From: Clostridia bacterium
GTDB taxonomy: Bacteria; Bacillota; Clostridia; Oscillospirales; Acutalibacteraceae
Direction: 5' to 3'
NCBI GenBank assembly: GCA_017613735.1
Contig: JAGADF010000007.1
Location: forward strand, 1-52,388
DNA length: 52,388 bases
Made by a program: the position numbers and the translations under genes. The notes under the pieces are model-generated. The model ran no database searches and had not been told where the DNA came from. It was given only the letters and a program-made list of their open reading frames with translations. Positions 16,096 through 24,929 of this stretch are shown here, piece after piece. Every line of letters begins with the position of its first letter. Position 1 is the first letter of the stretch.

Positions 16096-17022
16096 ATGAT
16101 GTGGTTCTGGCTCGCTTTGATTGCTCTGCTTTGTTGGAGCGGCAGCGACTTGTTTTCAAAAATCGGCTGCGCCGACGCGAGAGATAAATTCAGCCATTAC
16201 AAAATGGTTACCGCGGTCGGCGTTGTTATGGGACTTCATGCTGCTTATGAAATATTCATCGGCGGAGTCGAAATAAACGCAAACGTATTTATAAAATATC
16301 TTCCTGTATCGGCGTTGTATATAGTTTCAATGGCGATAGGTTACATAGGGCTTCGATATATCGAACTGTCGGTTTCTTCGCCCATCTGTAATTCCTCGGG
16401 CGCGCTTGTAGCCGTAATGGCGGTTGTTATGGCGCTTTTAAGGAAAGAAAAAATCGGTATGGTGCCGATGCAGTATGTTGCCGTTGCAATGGTAATTGCC
16501 GGCGTAGCGGGACTTGGCTTCGTCGAATCGAGGGAGGACGAAGAATTACGCAAGCTCAGACAGGAAAAGGCGAATTACAAATACGCCAAATCCCCGCTTG
16601 CGATTATTCTTCCGCTGATTTACTGTTTGCTTGACGCGCTTGGCACTTTTGCCGACAACAGAGTTCTCGAAACGCTTGACGAAAGCTCGGCGAACGTTGC
16701 GTATGAGCTGACTTTCCTCGCCTGCGGCACAGCGGCGTTCATTTATGTCAAGTTTATTAAAAAACAGAATTTCCTTCCCAAAAAGGAAGTTCCGAAGTAT
16801 CTCGGCGCGATATGCGAGACCGCAGGTCAGTTCGCCTATATTTACGCCATAGCCGACACCGAGCATCTTACAATGACGGCTCCGATGATTTCGTCCTACT
16901 GTCTTGTGTCGGTAATCTGGGGAAGAATTTTCCTTAAGGAAAAGCTTTCGTGGAAACATTACCTTGCAATAGGCGTCGCGATAGTCGGTATTGCGATAAT
17001 CGGTTTCTTCGACGAAGGTTAA
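16096..17022 (+). CDS. DMT-superfamily (EamA-like) transporter
   Basis: A 308-aa integral membrane protein with about ten hydrophobic segments arranged as two EamA-like halves, joined by a charged linker (about 140-165, EDEELRKLRQEKANYKYAK). The second half carries ETAGQFAYIYAIADTEHLTMTAPMISSYCLVSVIWGRIFLKEKLSW, the typical EamA end with the glutamate-lysine motif. Such proteins export or import small metabolites, and the substrate cannot be predicted. It starts 24 bases after the M23 gene, probably co-transcribed, and ends at a bidirectional terminator. Confidence 0.85.
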   Translation: MMWFWLALIALLCWSGSDLFSKIGCADARDKFSHYKMVTAVGVVMGLHAAYEIFIGGVEINANVFIKYLPVSALYIVSMAIGYIGLRYIELSVSSPICNSSGALVAVMAVVMALLRKEKIGMVPMQYVAVAMVIAGVAGLGFVESREDEELRKLRQEKANYKYAKSPLAIILPLIYCLLDALGTFADNRVLETLDESSANVAYELTFLACGTAAFIYVKFIKKQNFLPKKEVPKYLGAICETAGQFAYIYAIADTEHLTMTAPMISSYCLVSVIWGRIFLKEKLSWKHYLAIGVAIVGIAIIGFFDEG

Positions 17023-17034
17023 AAATGCATAATA

Positions 17035-17078
17035 AAAAACGCCCGGCCGGGTATTTCGGCTGGGCGTTTATTTTTTTA
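17035..17078. terminator. bidirectional terminator between converging genes
   Basis: A 13-bp stem (17037-17049 with 17057-17069, one G-T mismatch) is flanked by AAAAAAC on the left and TTTATTTTTTTATT on the right. It has T-rich tails in both directions and separates the plus-strand transporter from the minus-strand YerB-like gene. Confidence 0.85.
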
Positions 17079-17081
17079 TTG

Positions 17082-18116
17082 TTATGAAATTGTCGTGTTG
17101 CCGCTCGGGACAAAGCCAATCCAGAATTTTCCGATGTTGAATTCAATCTCCTTGCCGTCCTTGTCGGTGAACCTGAACATATCGTGAGTCGAACCCTTTT
17201 CCCATTTGATTTCTTCGTAGGTGCCGTTTGAAATATAATAGCCGCTGCCGCTTGAGAGATTCCACTCGGCGTACTTGCTGTCATAGTAAGACACGTTACA
17301 GGAAATGATAAGGACGTTTGAAACCGCCATCTGCGTTCCGTCGGCGTCCATCATACGGTTCGAGTTCATATAGTTATAATAAAGACCGTCTGTTTCGTCA
17401 TATTTGAAGGTGTGGTTATAGCTGTATGAGAAGGAAGCCTTTACCTCCTTGCATTCGCCGCCGGAAAGAGTCTTTTTGCTCTTCGCAAAGGTGAAGGGGG
17501 ACGTATACTCTTCCTTTATTTCGGTACGGACTCCCTTGTTCTCAATACCCTGCATAAGCCATTCGCCAGTTGTATAGGCGGTATGCTCGGTAGCAACGCC
17601 TCTTGAATGGTCGCGGTCATATTTCGCGTCGCCGTTCTTATAGTCGATATGGTCGATTGACGAATCGTTGTTCATAAGTCTGTACGCGTGCGAGCTGCCG
17701 CCGAAATGAGCGTAGATAGCGTCAAAGGCTTCGGCAACCTCAACATAGTTGTTTCTCGCGCTTCTGCACGGACCGATTTTTTCAACCTCGGAAACATCCG
17801 AATAGAGCCAGAGCATTCTCGTAATGCCGCCCTCGACAAGTCCTTCGACAACGATATCGGGCGTATTGAGCCCCCACTGAGGACGCGCGTCGGGATGGTT
17901 TTCAACCATAATGCCGACCGGACGCCTGCCTATCGCTTCGTCCTTTAAATTCGCTTCGCCGGTAAGAATGTTAATATTCTTCGGCGCGGCTTCCGTCGTG
18001 GGTTCGGTTGTTGTTACCGTCGTTGAAGGCGGTTCTTCCTCCTTTTTGCAGGCGGCAAACGGGATTATCATACACAACGCCAGCAAAACGCAAAGTACCG
18101 CTTTAATTCTTCTCAT
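17082..18116 (-). CDS. yerB: DUF3048 (YerB-like) lipoprotein
   Basis: A 344-aa lipoprotein. Its signal peptide ends in the lipobox FAAC, followed by a Thr/Glu-rich spacer and the DUF3048 domain. Family text includes RRPVGIMVENHPDARPQWGL, IVVEGLVEGGITRMLWLY and GPCRSARNNYVEVAEAFDAIYAHFGGS. The biochemical function of YerB is not established; the LCP-like placement suggests an envelope role. The frame is open upstream, but ATG 18116 follows a perfect GGAGGAG site. It overlaps the sugar transferase by 14 bases, so it belongs to that operon. Confidence 0.88.
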   Translation of the reverse strand: MRRIKAVLCVLLALCMIIPFAACKKEEEPPSTTVTTTEPTTEAAPKNINILTGEANLKDEAIGRRPVGIMVENHPDARPQWGLNTPDIVVEGLVEGGITRMLWLYSDVSEVEKIGPCRSARNNYVEVAEAFDAIYAHFGGSSHAYRLMNNDSSIDHIDYKNGDAKYDRDHSRGVATEHTAYTTGEWLMQGIENKGVRTEIKEEYTSPFTFAKSKKTLSGGECKEVKASFSYSYNHTFKYDETDGLYYNYMNSNRMMDADGTQMAVSNVLIISCNVSYYDSKYAEWNLSSGSGYYISNGTYEEIKWEKGSTHDMFRFTDKDGKEIEFNIGKFWIGFVPSGNTTIS

Positions 18117-19545
18117 TTTTTTCTCCTCCGTCATCCTTTTTATCTTTTTTCTCAGCAGATTTCGGCTCCTGAGTTTTGATATAATTCTGATAAATCTTTT
18201 TCGTTTCCTTTTCGTCAAAGCCTTCGGTGCTTTCCTTCTGGAAAAGGATTTTTATAGTCATAAGCAAAAGCTTGACGTCAAGGCGGAACGAATAGTTCTG
18301 AATATAAATAAGGTCGAGCTTTAATTTGTCAAGCGGGGTGGTGTTGTATTTGCCGTAGACCTGCGCGTAACCCGTAAGACCGCCCTTAACCTTAAGACGG
18401 AAAGGAAATTCGGGTATTTCCGAGGTGAACGCTTTCATATGTTCAACTCTTTCGGGCCTCGGGCCGACAATGCTCATATCGCCCCTGAAAACATTGAAGA
18501 ACTGCGGAAGCTCGTCCAGCCTGAACGGTCGTATTAGTCTTCCGACCTTTGTGATTCTTTCGTCATGAGCCGACGCGCCGCGGAAACCGTCCTTGTCTGC
18601 GTCGACAACCATGCTTCTGAACTTAAGTATATTGAATCTCGTGTTGTCAAGCGTCGAACGGCGCTGCTTGAAGAATACGGGACCGCCGTCTTCTATCTTA
18701 ATTGCAATCGCAATTATAAGCATAACCGGCGCGGTTATTATAATGCCTATTGACGAAAGGACAATGTCCATAATCCTTTTTACAATTCTCTGACCGAGCG
18801 TAAGTCCGAAATTACGGCAAAGAACCAGCGGAGTATCGAATAAGTCAACAACCGAGCCGCCGCGCATAATTACGTCGGAAATTTTAGGCGTTACGTAAAC
18901 CCTGACCGAGTTTTCAAAGCAGAACTTAAGAAGAATATTCCTGATATTGGCTTCAATGTCGTAAAGAATTACCGAGCCGTACTGAAGAGCCTTCTGCTTT
19001 ACTGTCTCGAGGTCGGTGTCCGCTATGGCGATATCCTCGGCAATCTGGAATTTCTCATATCTTGAGTCGAAATTACTTCGAAGCTTCGAATAATGCTCGT
19101 TACCGACTATAAGCAGGATTTCTCTCGGCGGGAAAAGCTTGTAGAAAAGCATGTCCGCAAACATTCCCCAGAGAACAAGCACAGCAATATCCGCGCAGAA
19201 CAGGAATAAAAGCGGAGTGGGCTTAACAAGCGCCGCCGCGATAAGACAAATCTGGGCATAGGCGAAAGCGGTGTTGATAAGCGTTGAAAGCAGTCCCGCG
19301 AAAAGCACGTCGGACAGCTTCAGATGCCCTATCTTGAATCCGCCGTAAACATTCTGCAGAATAAAATACAAAGCAGCGTAAACCGCGATTACAAGAAAAT
19401 TACCGGGACGGCGGAAGATATTGTTTCCCATAATCCGCCTGTAAAACGTATACCAGACATAGGCGTACATACCCGTAATTATTATTATGTTTATGAGGGT
19501 AGCTATTGAAGTGTAAATACCCTTGTACTCATTTTTCCTTTTCAT
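18103..19545 (-). CDS. undecaprenyl-phosphate sugar phosphotransferase (polyprenyl glycosylphosphotransferase)
   Basis: A 480-aa membrane enzyme that loads the first sugar phosphate onto undecaprenyl phosphate to start exopolysaccharide, capsule or teichoic-type glycan synthesis. The N-terminal half has four to five membrane helices plus a CoA-binding-like domain (LLIVGNEHYSKL). The C-terminal catalytic domain has MDIVLSSIGI, FKQRR, FNILKFRSM, RPFRLDELPQFFNVFRGDMSIVGPRPE and GLTGYAQVYGKY. It sits in a minus-strand run with a CpsB-like phosphatase, but no other glycosyltransferases are nearby. Its last 14 bases overlap the YerB-like gene. Confidence 0.92.
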   Translation of the reverse strand: MKRKNEYKGIYTSIATLINIIIITGMYAYVWYTFYRRIMGNNIFRRPGNFLVIAVYAALYFILQNVYGGFKIGHLKLSDVLFAGLLSTLINTAFAYAQICLIAAALVKPTPLLFLFCADIAVLVLWGMFADMLFYKLFPPREILLIVGNEHYSKLRSNFDSRYEKFQIAEDIAIADTDLETVKQKALQYGSVILYDIEANIRNILLKFCFENSVRVYVTPKISDVIMRGGSVVDLFDTPLVLCRNFGLTLGQRIVKRIMDIVLSSIGIIITAPVMLIIAIAIKIEDGGPVFFKQRRSTLDNTRFNILKFRSMVVDADKDGFRGASAHDERITKVGRLIRPFRLDELPQFFNVFRGDMSIVGPRPERVEHMKAFTSEIPEFPFRLKVKGGLTGYAQVYGKYNTTPLDKLKLDLIYIQNYSFRLDVKLLLMTIKILFQKESTEGFDEKETKKIYQNYIKTQEPKSAEKKDKKDDGGEKNEKN

Positions 19546-19581
19546 TGAAAAACTCCCGTAAAAAGTGTATTCAGAGTCGGA

Positions 19582-20196
19582 TTAACGACTGCCACTCCAG
19601 AAGATATGGTCTTTTATAAGTACGGCGCGGCACATAGCCGCTTCGGCTCCTTCAATCAGAACAGGCTGGGCGGCGATAAAGTATTCGCCCTCGCGCGCTT
19701 CGGTAAGGTCAAGTCCTTCGAGAAGCGCAACGCCCTCGCCCAGAAGGAAGCGGTGAGCACTGCCGTCGGAGCCGACCTTTTCAATCGAAGGCGCGTCAAT
19801 GCCAAGAAGCTTGCATCCGCGGAAGGCGATTTCGCTCGCCGCGCTCGGATGAAGGAAGGTTCTTCCCTTGCCCTTTAACAGAACTCTGTCGCATACCCTC
19901 GGGAAAAGCTTTTCAACGTCCGCTCCCGTAAGAAGCCCTGCGGGAGTTTCGATAACGGTGCAGGGACCTATGAACGTTTCGAGCTCAAGGATGTCGACCG
20001 AATCCCCGTCGTCAAAGAAATGCAGCGGGGCGTCAACGTGAGTGCCGTTGTGAAGTCCCGTGGAAATGCGGCTGAGATTGTATTCGTCGCCGTTTCTGAT
20101 TTTTTTAAGTCTTTCGAGTCTTGCCTCGGGGTCACCGGGGTAAACCTCGCTTGTAAGCATTTCGCGGGAAATATCGATTATTTCAATTGATGGCAT
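19582..20196 (-). CDS. cyclase-family metallohydrolase (kynurenine formamidase-like)
   Basis: A 204-aa protein of the cyclase family (PF04199), which includes metal-dependent arylformamidases and polyketide cyclases. The metal motif HNGTHVDAPLH gives H49, H53, D55 and H59, and the N-terminus IIDISREMLTSEVYPGDP is typical. The substrate is unknown; amide or ester hydrolysis of a small metabolite is the family activity. It lies between the PHP phosphatase (11 bases upstream) and the sugar transferase (36 bases downstream), which is an unusual place for this enzyme. Confidence 0.85.
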   Translation of the reverse strand: MPSIEIIDISREMLTSEVYPGDPEARLERLKKIRNGDEYNLSRISTGLHNGTHVDAPLHFFDDGDSVDILELETFIGPCTVIETPAGLLTGADVEKLFPRVCDRVLLKGKGRTFLHPSAASEIAFRGCKLLGIDAPSIEKVGSDGSAHRFLLGEGVALLEGLDLTEAREGEYFIAAQPVLIEGAEAAMCRAVLIKDHIFWSGSR

Positions 20197-20207
20197 AATA
20201 ACACCTC

Positions 20208-20951
20208 TTATATAACGCCTCTCTCGGGAAGAATAATCCTTCTGTCGCCGAGTACCGAGGCGGGGTTTTCCTCAAGCAGTTTTTCAAGCGTTTCCCTTTC
20301 AATAAAATCGGGAAAATACTTTGATTTCGTAAGCAGGTCGTTAGCCCTGAAATCGGGTGAATGGGCGTCGCTGCCGATAAAATCAATAAGATTGTTTTCA
20401 AGCATAAGGCACGCGAGCGAAAAGCAGCTCTTGCCGTTGCCGCCCGTAAGGGAATCGGCGTTGAGCTGAAAAAGAACCTTGCGGGAGGCGAATTCGTTTA
20501 TGAATTCGGGGGCGCGTAAAAATGTATTGTATCTTTCGGGATGGGCGATTACGGGAACGTAGTCGCGGTGAATAAGCTCGTCAATCCAGCTTAACGCTTC
20601 GTCAAAGTCAAAATGGCGCAGCGAAAATTCGCAGAGCAAATAACGGCTGTTGTTGAGCGTAACTCTGTCGAGGTCGGGAGCCGAAAAAATCATTTCGTCA
20701 AGATAAAGCTCGCATCCCGTTTTAATATTAAGCTCGATTTCTTCCTCCTCAAGCGCTTCGGTAAGCTCGTTGAGCCTTTCTTCGCGAAGAGATACGAATT
20801 CGTCAATGCTGTCGTAATCGGCGAAATGCGGGGTGACGATAATATCGGTCAGTCCCTGCCTTTCGGCAATTGAACAAAGCCTTACCGCTTCGCCGAGGTC
20901 TTTTGCGCCGTCGTCGATTTTATGAAGAACGTGACAGTGAATGTCAATCAT
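20208..20951 (-). CDS. PHP-domain tyrosine-protein phosphatase, CpsB/YwqE type
   Basis: A 247-aa manganese-dependent phosphatase that in Gram-positive capsule systems removes phosphate from the CpsD/YwqD tyrosine kinase. The PHP metal motif DIHCH (H5, H7) opens the protein. DDGAKDLGEAVRLCSIAE, DIIVTPHF, HPERYNTF and GSDAHSPDFR follow, all in the expected order. No CpsC/CpsD kinase pair is in the window. It overlaps the AI-2E family gene by four bases (ATGA), so the two are coupled. The neighbouring sugar transferase supports a role in surface-glycan control. Confidence 0.9.
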   Translation of the reverse strand: MIDIHCHVLHKIDDGAKDLGEAVRLCSIAERQGLTDIIVTPHFADYDSIDEFVSLREERLNELTEALEEEEIELNIKTGCELYLDEMIFSAPDLDRVTLNNSRYLLCEFSLRHFDFDEALSWIDELIHRDYVPVIAHPERYNTFLRAPEFINEFASRKVLFQLNADSLTGGNGKSCFSLACLMLENNLIDFIGSDAHSPDFRANDLLTKSKYFPDFIERETLEKLLEENPASVLGDRRIILPERGVI

Positions 20952-22138
20952 TTTTCTTCACTTCCCTCCTGAGAAGCCGCGGGGATTTCTGCGGTGACTG
21001 CCTCTCTTTTCTTAAGCGGTTTGTAAAGGTGAATGATACCTTCGTCGTTGAGCGCCTTTATTGTGATAATCGAAAGCGGCAGCAGGAAAATGCCGAGCAC
21101 GCCGAAAATCTGGGAACCGATATACATAGCCATAAGCGTAAGGAAAGGCGGCAGACCGAGCTGACCCGCAACGAGCTTGGGCTCGATAACCTGTCTTATG
21201 ACGGTGATGATTGCATACATAACGAGAAGTCCTATGCCTAAGGCGTAGTTGCCGGTAATCAGCGAAATTACCGCCCACGGAATGAGAACCGAACCCGTGC
21301 CGAGAACGGGGATGATATCGATAATCGCGGTTAAAAGAGCGATTATTACGATATAGCCGCCCGTATAGATATTGAGTATCGAAAGAAGCGAAAGGCCGAC
21401 AACAAGCTCGATGAACGTTATTGTGAGAATCAGCGCGTAAGCCTTGCCCATTTTGCCTAAGAACGAAAAGATAAGGTGCTTCGCCTGAGAAATCTTTTTA
21501 GCCTTTTCGGGTGAGAACTGGTTGAGAATGAAATCCCTGATATTCGGATAGTCCGAGGTCATAAAGCAGCAGGTGATTATTGAAACGAGAATTCCGACAA
21601 GAACATAGGGAATTGCCTTCGCCGAGCTTATGATGGACATAATCGGAGACAGCAGCGAGCCGAAGCTGAACGATGAGCTCTTTTCCGCTTCCTCAGCCGA
21701 AACAAACGTGTTTTGCAGGAAATTCGTTATCGAGTCGGACATTGAGGTTTTTACGCTGTCCGGCAGGAAATTGAGATTGTTTGCGAACCACTTTTTAATC
21801 TGCTCAATAAATTCGGGCATATTGTCGAACTTTGACATAAGGAACTGGAAAAATCCCTTGAACTCGGAAACAATTCTCGCGCCGATAAGACTTATTATTG
21901 TAATTATCGCAAAAACGATAAGAAGCACTAAAACCGTCGAAACAACGCCGCGCTTTAACGGAGTTTTCCTGACGAAAAAATTAACGGGCTTCTGTAAGCA
22001 TATCGCCAGAAAGAACGCGAACACAAACGGCATAAACAGACCGAAGCCGTAGTGCATAAAAATATAGAACAGCGCCACAAGTACGGCGATGTATAAAATG
22101 TCGATTATAAATTTTCTTTTTCTTTCAACGTCGTTCAT
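20948..22138 (-). CDS. AI-2E family (TqsA/YdbI-type) membrane transporter
   Basis: A 396-aa polytopic membrane protein with about eight hydrophobic segments and a central soluble loop. The typical C-terminal block is GGYIVIIALLTAIIDIIPVLGTGSVLIPWAVISLITGNYALGIGL, then RQVIEPKLVAGQLGLPP. Family members export signalling molecules or act as Na+(Li+)/H+ antiporters, and the substrate here is open. A GGAGG site precedes the ATG. It is the first gene of a five-gene minus-strand block with a promoter at 22197-22225. Confidence 0.9.
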   Translation of the reverse strand: MNDVERKRKFIIDILYIAVLVALFYIFMHYGFGLFMPFVFAFFLAICLQKPVNFFVRKTPLKRGVVSTVLVLLIVFAIITIISLIGARIVSEFKGFFQFLMSKFDNMPEFIEQIKKWFANNLNFLPDSVKTSMSDSITNFLQNTFVSAEEAEKSSSFSFGSLLSPIMSIISSAKAIPYVLVGILVSIITCCFMTSDYPNIRDFILNQFSPEKAKKISQAKHLIFSFLGKMGKAYALILTITFIELVVGLSLLSILNIYTGGYIVIIALLTAIIDIIPVLGTGSVLIPWAVISLITGNYALGIGLLVMYAIITVIRQVIEPKLVAGQLGLPPFLTLMAMYIGSQIFGVLGIFLLPLSIITIKALNDEGIIHLYKPLKKREAVTAEIPAASQEGSEEK

Positions 22139-22196
22139 TTTTTCCTCCGTTGCCCGAGGGCGAAAAAAATCGGATAATTAACTTATTAATATATCT

Positions 22197-22225
22197 ATTT
22201 TATACTATTTTTTGTAATTAGACAA
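22197..22225 (-). promoter_or_regulatory. promoter of the AI-2E/CpsB/sugar-transferase operon
   Basis: On the minus strand, -35 TTGTCT (22220-22225), 17 bases, -10 TAAAAT (22197-22202). The leader to the ATG at 22138 is about 50 bases. Confidence 0.6.
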
Positions 22226-22285
22226 TGAATAATAATAAAAAAATATAAAAATAACGAAAAATAACTGTTTTTTCGCAAAAAAATC

Positions 22286-22314
22286 TTTTATTAATCGAAT
22301 TTTTGTGATATTAT
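22286..22314 (+). promoter_or_regulatory. extended -10 promoter of hom-lysC
   Basis: TATTAT (22309-22314) is preceded by TG one base upstream, an extended -10. The -35 position holds only TTTTAT (22286-22291). Confidence 0.5.
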
Positions 22315-22318
22315 ATAA

Positions 22319-22361
22319 CTTGTTTTTCTGCGCCCATTTGTTTCGGGGCGTAAAAAACAGG
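22319..22361 (+). promoter_or_regulatory. 5' leader hairpin of hom
   Basis: The short leader can fold into one long stem. CTTGTTTTT (22319-22327) pairs with AAAAACAGG (22353-22361, one G-U). After a small internal loop, CGCCC (22331-22335) pairs with GGGCG (22346-22350). It has no T-run and ends 10 bases before the ribosome site. It is too small for a lysine riboswitch or T-box and may stabilise the mRNA or tune initiation. Confidence 0.4.
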
Positions 22362-22384
22362 TTGATTAAAAGGAAGTGAAGCAA

Positions 22385-23620
22385 ATGAAGGTTGCGGTTA
22401 TGGGCTACGGCACAGTCGGCAGCGGCGTGGTTGAAGTGCTTATAAAAAACCACGATACCATTGTCGGTCGCAATTCCCTTGACGAGCTTGAGCTTAAATA
22501 CATTCTCGACATAAGGGATTTTCCGCTCGACCCGAATTCCGACAAGTTCACAAAGGATTTTAACGATATAATCTCTGACGACGAGGTAGGGATTGTTGTT
22601 GAAACCATGGGCGGAATTCACCCTGCCTACGAATTCACTTCACAACTTCTCCAAAGGGGAAAAAGCGTCGTAACGTCGAATAAAGAGCTCGTCGCTCAGA
22701 AGGGTTATGAGCTTTTAAGACTTGCAAAGGACCATAACGCGAACTATATGTTCGAGGCGTCCGTCGGCGGCGGAATCCCGATAATAAGACCTATCAATAA
22801 CTGCCTTTCGGCGAATGAGATAATCGAAATCGCCGGCATCCTTAACGGCACGACAAACTACGTTCTTACAAAAATGATAGACGAAGGTATGTCTATGGAC
22901 GAGGCTCTTCTTCGCGCTCAGCAGAAGGGCTATGCCGAAAAGGACCCGACGGCTGATATAGAGGGCATAGATTCGGGAAGAAAAATCTGTATTCTTGCCG
23001 ACCTCGCGTTCGGAAAGCACGTTTTTCCCGACCAGGTTTACACTCAGGGAATACGCGGCATTACGCTTGAGGACGTCGATTTTGCAAAGGATTTCGGCGG
23101 CGTTATAAAGCTTATCGGTTCCGCCAAAAAGCTTCCCGACGGCAGAATCTGCGCCGAGGTAAGACCGTCAATAGTTATGGACGGCAGCGTCCTCGCTACG
23201 ACCTCGGGCGTGTTCAACGCGATTCTTGTCCGCGGAAACGCTCTGGGCGACGCGGTATTTTACGGACGCGGCGCGGGCAAGCTTCCTACGGCGAGCGCCG
23301 TTGTTGCCGACGTTATTGACTGCGCAAGGAATTTCGGCAGGACAAAGATGATTCCCTGGGCTGAAAACGATAGGGATTTTGTCGCTTCGAACGACACGTT
23401 GTCCTCACGTTTCTATATCAGGGCATATAATGTTAATGACGACTCGCTTGCCGGATTCGACAGGGCTCTGGGCATTTATAAGGTGCTTGAGAGAAAGAAT
23501 CAGCTTCCCGACGAATTTGCTTTCGTGACCGAAAAAATCACCGAGGGCGAGCTTAAGGAAAAGCTCGGCGGAATGGAGTCTGTCGAAATCAAATCACTTA
23601 TTCCTGTTACGGATTATTGA
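22385..23620 (+). CDS. hom: homoserine dehydrogenase
   Basis: Reduces aspartate semialdehyde to homoserine with NAD(P)H, the branch point to threonine and methionine. The 411-aa protein has the dinucleotide fold GYGTVGSG (residues 7-14). The catalytic region includes GILNGTTNYVLTKM and AQQKGYAEKDPTADIEGIDSGRK, and a C-terminal ACT domain serves threonine feedback. GTG 22376 is in frame, but it overlaps the AAGGAAG ribosome site that serves ATG 22385. lysC follows after 18 bases, so two early steps of the aspartate pathway are co-expressed. Confidence 0.95.
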   Translation: MKVAVMGYGTVGSGVVEVLIKNHDTIVGRNSLDELELKYILDIRDFPLDPNSDKFTKDFNDIISDDEVGIVVETMGGIHPAYEFTSQLLQRGKSVVTSNKELVAQKGYELLRLAKDHNANYMFEASVGGGIPIIRPINNCLSANEIIEIAGILNGTTNYVLTKMIDEGMSMDEALLRAQQKGYAEKDPTADIEGIDSGRKICILADLAFGKHVFPDQVYTQGIRGITLEDVDFAKDFGGVIKLIGSAKKLPDGRICAEVRPSIVMDGSVLATTSGVFNAILVRGNALGDAVFYGRGAGKLPTASAVVADVIDCARNFGRTKMIPWAENDRDFVASNDTLSSRFYIRAYNVNDDSLAGFDRALGIYKVLERKNQLPDEFAFVTEKITEGELKEKLGGMESVEIKSLIPVTDY

Positions 23621-23638
23621 TATTAAAGGGGAAAGAAT

Positions 23639-24850
23639 ATGGCATTGATTGTTCAGAAATTCGGCGGCACATCCGTTGCGGACGCCGAAAGGGTTATGAA
23701 TGTTGCGTCGATTGTTACGGACACATACCGCAAGGGTAACGACGTTATCGTTGTGGTTTCCGCTCAGGGCGACACGACTGACGACCTTATTGACAAGGCA
23801 AAGGAAATTAATCCCAAGGCATCAAAACGCGAAATGGATATGCTTCTTTCGGCGGGCGAGCAGATGTCAATAGCGCTTCTCGCCATGGCTATCGAAAAGC
23901 TCGGCTGTCCCGTCGTTTCGCTTCTCGGCTGGCAGGCGGGAATGACGACCGATTCGTCCTATTCAATCGCGAGAATAAAAAAGATTGACACCTCAAGAAT
24001 TGTCGCAGAGCTTGACAGACATAACATTATTGTTGTCGCGGGCTTTCAGGGGTTAAATAAATACGACGATATTACTACTCTCGGCAGAGGCGGAAGCGAC
24101 ACCTCGGCGGTTGCGATTGCCGCCGCAATGCACGCGGACCGCTGCCAGATTTTTACCGACGTCGAGGGCGTTTTCACAGCCGACCCGAGAAAGATTCCCG
24201 GCGCCATAAAGCTTAAGGAAATCACTTATGACGAAATGCTTGAGCTCGCAACGCTCGGCGCGCAGGTGCTTAATAACCGCTCGGTCGAAATGGCGAAAAA
24301 ATATAACGTTGAATTAGAGGTTCTTTCGAGTCTTATAAAGGCTCCCGGAACAGTCGTCAAGGAGGTTACAAAAATGGAGAAAATGCTTATCAGAGGCGTT
24401 ACAAAGGATACGGACGTCGCAAGAATCGCAGTTACAAATATACCTAACACACCCGGTATTGCGTTCAAGCTTTTTGCAAAGCTTGCGCAGAAAAAAATCA
24501 ACGTCGGCATCATTTTGCAGTCTGTAGGACGCGACGGCACAAAGGATATTACCTTCACCGTTACAAAGGACAATGCCGAAGCGGCTGTTGAAGCGGTCAG
24601 CAATATCTTCAATATTAAGGACAGCAATATCGCGTGCGATACGAATGTCGCCAAGGTTTCGGTTGTCGGCGCGGGAATGGAATCGCATCCGGGTACAGCT
24701 TCAAGAATGTTCGAGGCTCTTTATGAGCAGAATATCAATATCGAAATGATAGCTACAAGCGAGATTAAAATTTCGGTGCTTATTGACGCGGCTGACGCAG
24801 ACAAGGCGGTCGAGGCGGTTCACAGGGCGTTTTTTGAACAGGCTAAATAA
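23639..24850 (+). CDS. lysC: aspartate kinase
   Basis: Phosphorylates aspartate, the entry step to lysine, threonine and methionine synthesis. The 403-aa length matches the class with a kinase domain and two C-terminal ACT domains. Visible signatures are VQKFGGTSVA at the N-terminus (K7), LGRGGSDTSAVAIAAA at about 148-163, and the ACT repeats around 265-400 (IAVTNIPNTPGIAFKLF and VSVVGAGMESHPGTASRMF). Feedback by lysine and threonine is expected from the family but cannot be judged here. A hairpin follows. Confidence 0.96.
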   Translation: MALIVQKFGGTSVADAERVMNVASIVTDTYRKGNDVIVVVSAQGDTTDDLIDKAKEINPKASKREMDMLLSAGEQMSIALLAMAIEKLGCPVVSLLGWQAGMTTDSSYSIARIKKIDTSRIVAELDRHNIIVVAGFQGLNKYDDITTLGRGGSDTSAVAIAAAMHADRCQIFTDVEGVFTADPRKIPGAIKLKEITYDEMLELATLGAQVLNNRSVEMAKKYNVELEVLSSLIKAPGTVVKEVTKMEKMLIRGVTKDTDVARIAVTNIPNTPGIAFKLFAKLAQKKINVGIILQSVGRDGTKDITFTVTKDNAEAAVEAVSNIFNIKDSNIACDTNVAKVSVVGAGMESHPGTASRMFEALYEQNINIEMIATSEIKISVLIDAADADKAVEAVHRAFFEQAK

Positions 24851-24865
24851 TTTTTCATAATAAAT

Positions 24866-24896
24866 CAGCTCCCCTTGAAAAAGGGGAGCTGTTACT
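24866..24896. terminator. hairpin between lysC and tatD
   Basis: A perfect 11-bp stem (24866-24876 with 24881-24891) closes a GAAA tetraloop between converging genes. Neither side carries a proper T-run. A very similar hairpin (GCTCCCCT, GAAA, AGGGGAGC) lies after the gene ending at 41893. Confidence 0.65.
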
Positions 24897-24929
24897 TTGT
24901 CGGAAAACGTCTGTTCCCGAAAACAAAAA

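Noticed and set aside
22319-22384. Lysine riboswitch or T-box before hom-lysC
   Set aside because: The leader is only about 65 bases with one hairpin; both classes need far longer structured leaders.
24866-24891. Repeat family based on the hairpin at 24866 and its look-alike at 41908
   Set aside because: Only short GC-rich arms and the GAAA loop are shared, which is expected for unrelated terminators.
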